A DNA stretch of 64,000 nucleotides from Chrysopilus asiliformis (Eukaryota > Arthropoda > Insecta > Diptera > Rhagionidae): the NCBI GenBank assembly GCA_964034945.1, contig OZ035960.1:30310368-30374367 (forward strand), in the 5' to 3' direction. The notes under the pieces were generated by a model, which did not search any database, was not told the origin of the DNA, and was given only the letters and a program-made list of their open reading frames with translations. A program made the translations under genes and the position numbers. Shown here piece by piece: positions 56,973-64,000 of the stretch (the first letter of the stretch is position 1; the number at the start of each line of letters is the position of its first letter).

Positions 56973-58867
56973 TCTCTCAAAATTTTCTGTTTGAAAACAT
57001 TTTAAATAAAAAAATACTCCACCAGTGCAGCAACTGCGAAGGCACATTTTTTAGGGATTTTTTTTACATTTTGTAATTCAAGATGGCGGAATCTAAATTC
57101 ACTCTTCGAGAAGTTGGGAATATAACTAATTTTTACAAACAATATGATTGTAAAAGCTTTGGAAAAGGATTTATTTTTCTTATTGCATTCTAATTTTTGC
57201 TTCTTAAATTTCATGTTTTGCATGGATTGGAAGAACGGCGATTCGTTGTTTTTATTATGTGAAGAAAAAAAAATCCATGAAATATCTCTGAATAGCTATA
57301 AAAAATATCATTCCGGTGAGATATTTGATGGGATAAAAAATCGTTAATCAAAATTCGCCGTAAGTTTCGTTCGTTCAAGCGGTTTTATAGCATTGCTAAA
57401 GTTGTTACGATACAGAAAAACAAAACCAAATGCATTTTAGCATTTTAAAACCTTGTTTTCATGCTAAATTCTATTTCCAAATTTTAAATTACTTAAATTG
57501 ATTCCCTTTTGTTTCAAAATATATACTGAATTTTTGGCAAAATTTAAGTGTTGTGAATATAAAAAAATATTTAATCGAGATTTATAAAATAAAATAATGT
57601 TTGAAATAAATATAGTTTCGGTGTTTGGAAAATTTATTAACTGCCGAAAAAATGTTATGTATTCGATAATGAAACTTTCATTTGTTGTTTGTTCGGTTCT
57701 ATTTTCAATCTTCCTAAGAACACGCTACACGTCTTACATAAAAAGAAACCTCGTTCCATTCAAATTAATGAAATCTTAAAGTATTATTAATTAGTTCTTA
57801 TTATTAATATTGAAAAGAATGAATTAAATAAAACCAAAAATTAATGAAACAAATTTAATAAATCATATTTATATATCATTGGCTAATTGAAAACTGAAAA
57901 AAAAAATATTATATTATAAATTCGCATCTGAAAAATTGAAAAAAAAAATCATATTTGTTGTTCATTTATCATATAGAATCATTATATTTTCCAAATGAGA
58001 AAAAACATGTGAAAATATGTAATGCTAAAACATGCAAAACATAACTGATGATAAATATTTAAATAAAAAAGCATTATGATGTAAAACAGAAGAAATAAGA
58101 AAATTAAATAAAATGTTGTAGGTATTTGTGTGTTAATTATTATAAATAAAAAAAAAATAATAAAAATTACAAACAAGAAAAAAATATTAAATGAAAATAA
58201 GCAAAAAAATCTATATACAAATACTTATAAAAATTATGACTATATATACATACATTAAACAAGAAATAAATAAAAAAATAATAATATTAACTTAAAGATG
58301 AATGTTTATAATTTTTTATTGTGTATTATTATCAATTTATTATTTAATTTAAATGAAACGGAAATGAAGATGTTTGTGTATATATAAATGATTGTTATCT
58401 AATTTAATAATTAATTTTATGCTATTTAATTTTATATAACATTCTAAATATTTTATTTCTCATTATTATTTTTGTTTTAGTTTGACGCGACCACTAACCT
58501 CTGGTTGGAATCAAACGTATGAAATGTTAGGAGATAATTTTTCTCATGGAATATCATCATTAAATTTGAGGGTAGTTTTCGTAATATTATTTCTCTTCTG
58601 ATAAATTGATTACATTTAATGTTATGATACTAACATAGTTTGTACAATCCTGATGCCTTGCAATCTCTTGTAAGTTTCATTTTTTATTATAATTTTCCTT
58701 CGATTTTATCTATTCTATGAGATGGTAAAAGCTCTCGTTCATTACTTGATTTGAATCATTACGGAATAAATTAACAAAAATTAAAAAAAAATTGATGCAA
58801 TAAATGTAAACAGAAAAATAAAAATGAAAAAAAAAACTATTCAATTATGGTGTTTGATTTATTTATT
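56973..58867. other. AT-rich intergenic DNA
   Basis: No gene is called. An ATG in good context (CAAGATGGCGG at 57083) opens only 36 codons (MAESKFTLREVGNITNFYKQ and on). A partly overlapping frame in another phase ends at 57347. Neither is supported by clear splice sites. Confidence 0.35.
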
Positions 58868-58914
58868 TTCAGGATGAATCTCTTAAAAGAGACGTCTTTG
58901 TTAGGAACTACTGC

Positions 58915-59150
58915 ACCATGTTGGACAGGTTGTCTGTCAAGGGGAATCTTCGCACACTCAATCCTCTCCGTCACGCACTATGTGAACCCCTCTCCTGCTA
59001 TCTCATCAACTAATGAATGGATTTTAATACAGTTTTCAGTGTTGGACAGGTCGATCATAGAGGAAAATTTTCGCCCACTCAAACCATTCACATCTACAGG
59101 ATGCGGACCTCCTCTCCTGCTGTAGGCTAAACTACTGAATCGATTTTTTG
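58915..59150 (+). repeat. Degenerate tandem duplication, about 120-bp unit
   Basis: TGTTGGACAGGTTGTCTGTC and TGTTGGACAGGTCGATCATA start two units, each followed by a TCGCNCACTCAA block, CCTCTCCTGCT and a CTAATGAATGG/CTACTGAATCG phrase. Both are preceded by a TTTTCAG-like acceptor motif. The function is unknown. Confidence 0.55.
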
Positions 59151-60387
59151 ATATATATTTCCCTCCCTTCATGACTACCACTTTTTTCTGTGGGGTATAA
59201 ATCGCAGAGTGTGGGGGAAACTCTATCATGTTATATATTTTTGGAATCTACTCTTCATTACCTTTCATTTACACACCTCCCTACCCCCCTCCAGAAAAAA
59301 GTTTCATACCAAGTTTGGGGGACCCTGAAGGCGGCAAGGGTGAGCGACGGCTAAAAATATCCATTTCCGATAGGGCATACTTCTCTCTACCCCTTTCTAT
59401 ACACGAAAAATATGTGACATCATTGGCGCTAAACTGAACTCTTGCCAAAAAAATTTAAAGAAAAGCAGGGAACGCTCCGCTCTACTTTAGGATCTAATTT
59501 ATAACCAACTGAATTTTGTTTACCTACGTTTTGTTCTACTCACGCTTTTAGCCGGGCGAAGTTGGGTCTGAATTCTAGTACAAATAAATGGTTACCAGAT
59601 TTCTGAAGTTATTGATTCACCTCGAGGATTTCTCAAATTCTTATCGTTGCTGTAAATCGCAGAACGGTGAGTACTATGTGAAATTAACTTATGACAAAAA
59701 ATTCATTCATTATTTTTATGAAGCCATTTTCATAGCATTTATGAATTTTTTAATAGATACCGTGAAGTTTTAAATCGAGTTTAGGACATATTTTCATAAA
59801 AACTATGAAATCTACTCAGAGAATTTATGAAAGAATTTCAGTGATCAATCGTCAAAAATCATAAAAATTTCACGTCGATTTTGGTTCTTCCCAATGATTT
59901 CTGATTTCTATTTTTTATTATAGGTCTGTTTTTTACTATTATCAAATTCACTTACACTTTTGCTTTACTTTTACATTTTTCAGATTCACTGTGGCACAGA
60001 ATACATTTCCATTTTATTTAACTTCCAGCCATATGATCCAAGCCCTGAAACTTCCACTATTGCTAGTACCGATTCTAAAGTATATATACTATGATTTTCT
60101 CGTATTTTACGGAGTTTTTTTTAGTTTCAATGAAAAGTATCACATATTAAGAATAATCAAGTATGTTCATAGATCTGATGTACGAAATTTTTCTGAATGT
60201 AAAGTCCTCATGTATTTTAATTTTCAAAATTTTTAAGTTTTCCATCTCCTGAAAAATAGTACTTAATTTTACTAATACAAAGAGTCGGCCGTAACGTAAC
60301 GCGGCTGCTTTTTTGCTTTCGCAAAAGTTTTTTTTTTCAAAAACTCCCCGCAACTCCTTTGCATTTGGTAACCCTACAAAACTTGGC
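59151..60387. other. Intergenic DNA, nothing recognised
   Basis: Short frames only, no repeats or motifs that I can assign. Confidence 0.4.
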
Positions 60388-60654
60388 TTAACCCTCATAC
60401 TGTCCTTAAGAAAAATAACGTATGATGTCTTCGTGGGTCAAGAATGACCCATTATGACCCATTTATGACCCATGAAGACTACAGTGCTCTTCAATGGATT
60501 AAAATATGAACAAATAGATTATTGTTTTCGGTATTCAAAAGAAATTTGTTCACAGAGCCTACACCATACAAACATTGTTCATGTAGTTGAGAAGATACTT
60601 TTAATTAAAATCGAATTTGGGTCAGAAATGACCCGAGGACAGTATGAGGGTTAA
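60388..60654. mobile_element. piggyBac-like MITE, 267 bp
   Basis: TTAA at 60388-60391 and 60651-60654 bound identical 15-bp inverted ends CCCTCATACTGTCCT. Just inside both ends lie GGGTCAnnAATGACCC palindromes, with extra ATGACCCAT copies on the left. The 60-codon frame inside is not a gene by any evidence I see. Confidence 0.85.
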
Positions 60655-61639
60655 AAATGTATCCTTACCTTTAAGTGTATACCAGCTTGAAAAAAAAGTT
60701 TAAACTGAAATTAAAGATTTTTAAAAATAGGAAAGGAAATGAAAAGATTTAATGACTTTCAAACATGTCTTTTTATTTTAAAATTCAATTTTTATCTAAA
60801 GCAATTTTCGAAATGAATTACATAAAGACCGTTTTTCTAGAGACCTCGTGAATATTTCAACTTTTTGAATGTCTTTTATTTAAACAAATCAATTAAATTT
60901 ATTTGCTTTTATTTATCAAGGCGTTTTTTTTAAAGTTTTATATGTTTTCAACATAATTTCCAATTAAGTATCAATTTAAAATTTGATTTCTTTCATTGTT
61001 TCTTAAACTTTATTGTTACTCTTGTCAAGCAATTAAATTTAGTTTTAAACTAAGGCTTAAATTTTGAAATTGGATTAAATTCTAATTTCGATTTTCTTTT
61101 AGATCTTAATTTTTACATTTTTTCATATAATAATTTTGTTTTTTTCTTTTAGAAATATGTGATTTATTTAAATATTTTTCTATACAATGATTTACTAATT
61201 TTGGTATATGTGAAATTTAGGAAGTCCAGTTTTTGAATGGCAACCAATTAATTGTGAAATGATTGAGGTATTTCAATAAATTCGCTTTTGCATTTTTTGC
61301 AAAATTTAAGCAAAAAAAATTCCAAACACTTCAGCGGGTATTCTTTCAGTCTTCTATTGGAATCTCGAGCCCAGTTAAACTTATTTACCGGTTCTTGGAA
61401 CCATTATTTTTAATAAAATTGATAATATTGTTATGAAAAAATTATTTTTCAACCTAAACAAAAAAAAAAAAAACAAAATCTTATAAAAAAAAATCGGGGA
61501 TATTTCAAAAGTGGCAGCAGGTGAATTCTTTCAGATTTACACTTTTGGGGTGCTCAACATATTCAAGGATTTTACGATTTGTTACTTGGGAATCCATTTG
61601 TTTCTCGTATTTCGGTCATATTTTAAATGTTTTATCAGG
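60655..61639. other. Intergenic DNA, nothing recognised
   Basis: Very AT-rich, without frames or repeats that I can assign. Confidence 0.4.
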
Positions 61640-61765
61640 AATGAAAAAAAATCGCAACGTTACGTAACGTTATGTAACGAAATTCAAATTATGTTTCGTT
61701 ACGTTATTTTGTTTTGTACCGAAAAAAATCATTTCGTTACGCTATAACGTTTTAATTTCGTTACA
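61640..61765. repeat. AACGTTACGTAACG-type palindromic repeat
   Basis: CAACGTTACGTAACGTTATG and TTTCGTTACGTTATTTTG alternate here. The same vocabulary occurs in the 26716-28183 element interior, at 36.5-36.65 kb and at 62.46-62.57 kb. It is probably a fragment of the hAT-like family. Confidence 0.5.
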
Positions 61766-61865
61766 CCTTTTATTAAAAAAATGAAAAAAATACGTAGCGT
61801 GTATTTTTCCACACATAATTTTGTCTAATTTGTTAATATCGCTGATTTTCTGTTACTTGCTTCCC

Positions 61866-62135
61866 CAATTTTTTGAATTCTGGGCACCAATCATGTATTC
61901 CGACGCGTCTCTGTCTTTCGACTTCGACGCAGCTTTTAACTCTTGACTTCGCCACATCTGCAGCTTGAAATTTCGCGGAATCGTCACTATGAATCGAAAC
62001 GTGGTTCTGACTGTCACTCCAGGAAATTTGAAGCTGCTGATATGGCGAAGGCAAGAGTCAAAAGCTGCGTCGAAGTCGAAAGACAGAGACGCGTCGAGAT
62101 ACATGATTCCAGCCCTGTTCATCAAAAATTTAGAC
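61866..62135. mobile_element. Foldback element, arms about 105 bp
   Basis: CGACGCGTCTCTGTCTTTCG followed by ACTTCGACGCAGCTTTTAAC on the left returns as GTCAAAAGCTGCGTCGAAGT and CGAAAGACAGAGACGCGTCG on the right, with ATCATGTAT/ATACATGAT outside. The four overlapping frames on both strands here encode nearly the same peptide (VKSCVEVERQRRV) because of the palindrome. Confidence 0.8.
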
Positions 62136-62439
62136 TTTCAAGAAAATAAAAAATATTTAAGTGCCGGCTGAGTACACTTGTTCGATTTCCGCACAAAATT
62201 ATTGGAGATTTTTCTCGGCTATTGTAAACTTGAAGATATAACAAAAATGGAGGATTTCTTAAGGTTTGGCCGGTAATTCCTCCCATAAAAAGAGAAAACT
62301 ACAATTGACTTTATTTCGTCCTTCATTGAATCACAGACTACATATTAGAAAATCTTGTTAAATATTTTATCTGCTAAACCAGAAATAACCCAACCAATGT
62401 TTCAAAATGAGAATGAATTCCTAGAAATTAAAACGGTGT

Positions 62440-62570
62440 AACCACAACAACGGTTTTTTTTCAGTTTTCGTTACGTTTTCGTCATTGTAACGGAATTAAA
62501 TTGATATAAAGGTATAACGAATTTTTGAAGAAAAAACTGGAAAATAATTTCGTTATTTTGTTATTCAAAT
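62440..62570. repeat. Fragment of the CGTTACGTTTTCGT repeat family
   Basis: CAGTTTTCGTTACGTTTTCG and CATTGTAACGGAATTAAATT match 36.51-36.55 kb and, inverted, 27.09-27.15 kb. Confidence 0.55.
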
Positions 62571-62642
62571 ATTCTTTTAAAATTCTTTTAACACTAAAGT
62601 CCGGTTATGAAATGCGAAAATTAATCAAATTTGCTTTAATTA

Positions 62643-63057
62643 CACTGTAGAACAGTGTTTTTGTTATGGACATTCTGTTAATTGATTCTAAAAGATTATT
62701 TTGAACTGAAAGCATTGTCGAACAATATGTATATGTCTACGTCGTCACATTTTTTAGTGATTGATCCTTAAAGTTTTCAAGGATTTATCATTCAAAAATT
62801 CACAGAATGGTGATTGATCGCTTTTTTTTATGCAAAAGGTTATTACCTTTAAAATAAGCCACCATTGTACGATGAAAATAGAAATCTCTGTGAATTTTTG
62901 AATGATAAATCTTTGAAAACTTTAAGGGTCAATTACTAAAAAAATTGACGACTTAGAAATATACATTGTTCGGCAATGTTTATCAGTTCAAAATTATCTT
63001 TTAGAATCCATTAACAGAATGTCAATAACAGATTTTTTTAAAAAAAGTTCTACAGTG
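62643..63057. mobile_element. TIR element with arms of about 180 bp, 415 bp
   Basis: The left end CACTGTAGAACAGTGTTTTT and the right end, whose reverse complement starts CACTGTAGAAC, continue as inverted arms through GACATTCTGTTAAT, GATTCTAAAAGAT, AATTTTTTAGTAATTGA and TCATTCAAAAATTCACAGA. There is only a short unpaired centre. A half copy lies at 54300-54625. Confidence 0.75.
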
Positions 63058-63082
63058 TCAAATCTGTCAATTCCCAAATAAT

Positions 63083-63634
63083 AAACATAACAAAAGCTAT
63101 AATTGCCAATCTGGCAATTATTGAAAACCCGTATGGTGATATTCGTATCAAAATTCGAACAGTTGTATCAAAATTCCACTTTGAAGTCAAACTTTCCAAT
63201 AAGATTTTTTAAAATTCATTCCAATCGGATTTTGATGTATGGGAGTTTTATGAAGAATCATATCCTAAACAACTTTTGTTCTTGGACTTTTTTGATGAGA
63301 TGCACCGTTTTTGCGATATTTACAAAAAAACGTTTTCGTTCGTATGAGGGGTACCCCCCTAATGGTCCATTTTAGCCCATAAACGAATTTTACAAAAAAC
63401 GCATCTGTGAAAAATTTCAAGTCTCTAGCTCAATCCGTGCGCCCGCAATCCGCGCCACAGACAGACAGGCAGACGGACGGACGGACGGACAGACGGACGG
63501 ACATGCAAAATTCAATTTTTTTTATCATTCTAAACACACTGGTGTAATTCATTTTTGTGTGTGATGACGGGATCTTGGCGTTACAAACGGTAAAGCAAAG
63601 TTAATATACCCTTTGGTTTCACCATACGGGTATA
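63083..63634 (+). mobile_element. Mini-me-like repeat, full copy, 552 bp
   Basis: It starts AAACATAACAAAAGCTATAA, has the near-palindrome ATTGCCAATCTGGCAAT and a GACA/GACG tract at 63459-63506. It closes with the hairpin TATACCCTTTGG...CCATACGGGTATA at 63605-63634. It is the inverse-oriented match of 22683-23250. Confidence 0.75.
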
Positions 63635-64000
63635 AAAAGGCCCCCTAATGTATAAAATTTGAGCTTTAGGATGTGAAAACCTATTCTTGGAATGTGAAAA
63701 CATCCACAAATATAACCGAAAAGCGAGAAACCACCAGAATTATGTTAAAACTTTCTGAATTCCATTCGTCTTTAGAGAAAAGCCTGACAAAATGTTTATT
63801 AAAAAACACAGCTTTTTTAGCTATTTTCTTCGATTAGAACATGCTTAATAGTTTTATTAAATTCCCAGTGTGTATCCATTTCTCAACATCAGTAGTAAAA
63901 TTAAGTAATTAAACACATATTAATTTTAAGTCAAAAAATAATTTAATTTATTAACAAAAAACATAGATTTTAAGTACAAAAAATAGCATTTTCAAGGGAA
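63635..64000. other. Right-edge DNA, nothing recognised
   Basis: AT-rich and without assignable features up to the window edge. Confidence 0.4.

Noticed and set aside
57083..57347. ATG in strong context (MAESKFTLREVGNITNFYKQ...) and a second frame ending ...DGIKNR
   Set aside because: The frames do not join without a frameshift, I see no splice sites, and there is no family match.
55353..58500. Very AT-rich stretch considered as a nuclear mitochondrial insertion
   Set aside because: No mitochondrial gene frames or rRNA/tRNA-like sequence could be read.
58863..59000. Acceptor-like TTTTCAG followed by a 45-codon frame, considered as another Dap160 exon
   Set aside because: From the available Dap160 donor it would hit a stop at once; the block is part of a local tandem duplication.
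60472..60654. 60-codon open frame
   Set aside because: It lies wholly within a TTAA-bounded MITE and ends in its terminal repeat.
61833..62171. Four overlapping open frames on both strands
   Set aside because: All derive from one foldback element; the mirrored peptides are an artefact of the palindrome.

Overview
The window reads as AT-rich nuclear DNA of an insect, most likely a fly (Diptera). The genes have short introns with GT/AG borders. The gene set includes an animal (6-4) photolyase and a Dap160-type intersectin with two EH and four SH3 domains. Introns and intergenic DNA are full of dispersed repeats carrying (GTCY)n tracts. From memory, several of the D. melanogaster orthologues (phr6-4, Dap160, the TTC19, COX10 and CIAPIN1 genes) lie on arm 2L, so this may be a Muller element B segment; that is an inference.

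Eight protein genes are supported. On the minus strand, from left to right, are PHKB (phosphorylase kinase beta, 14 exons, 1606-13853), PTPA (PP2A activator, 15127-16462), the (6-4) photolyase (17469-19238), TTC19 (21269-24289), COX10 (29188-30899) and CIAPIN1/anamorsin (32078-33017). On the plus strand are a small unrecognised two-exon gene (20653-21126) and Dap160/intersectin (35246-51023, 11 coding exons). Every spliced model was read codon by codon across its junctions and totals a multiple of three, which supports the exon borders. The genes share no single pathway: glycogen control, phosphatase control, DNA repair, mitochondrial complex III and haem A assembly, cytosolic Fe-S assembly and endocytosis. 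They are housekeeping neighbours, not an operon-like unit.

The rest is a dense layer of short non-autonomous DNA transposons and older repeats with no transposase gene. I find TTAA-flanked piggyBac-like elements (40080, 42802, 60388), TA-flanked pogo/Tigger-like elements (12542, 52639, 54633), a 1468-bp hAT-like element with a perfect 8-bp target duplication (26716), a tandem pair bounded by TTA and separated by TAA (7253-8168), a foldback family present in both the TTC19 and Dap160 genes, and several one-copy palindromic elements. Mini-me-like repeats and a second large family ending in TTTCTTATACGAAATATAAT fill much of the remainder. The right-hand 13 kb (51-64 kb) holds no confident gene beyond a possible alternative last exon of Dap160.

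The items most worth a second look are two 15-nt phase-neutral microexon candidates in the 6-kb PHKB intron, a PIP-box-like tail on the (6-4) photolyase, an alternative Dap160 C-terminus, the unrecognised gene at 20.7-21.1 kb, and the transposon families, several of which have readable target duplications or recognisable empty sites.
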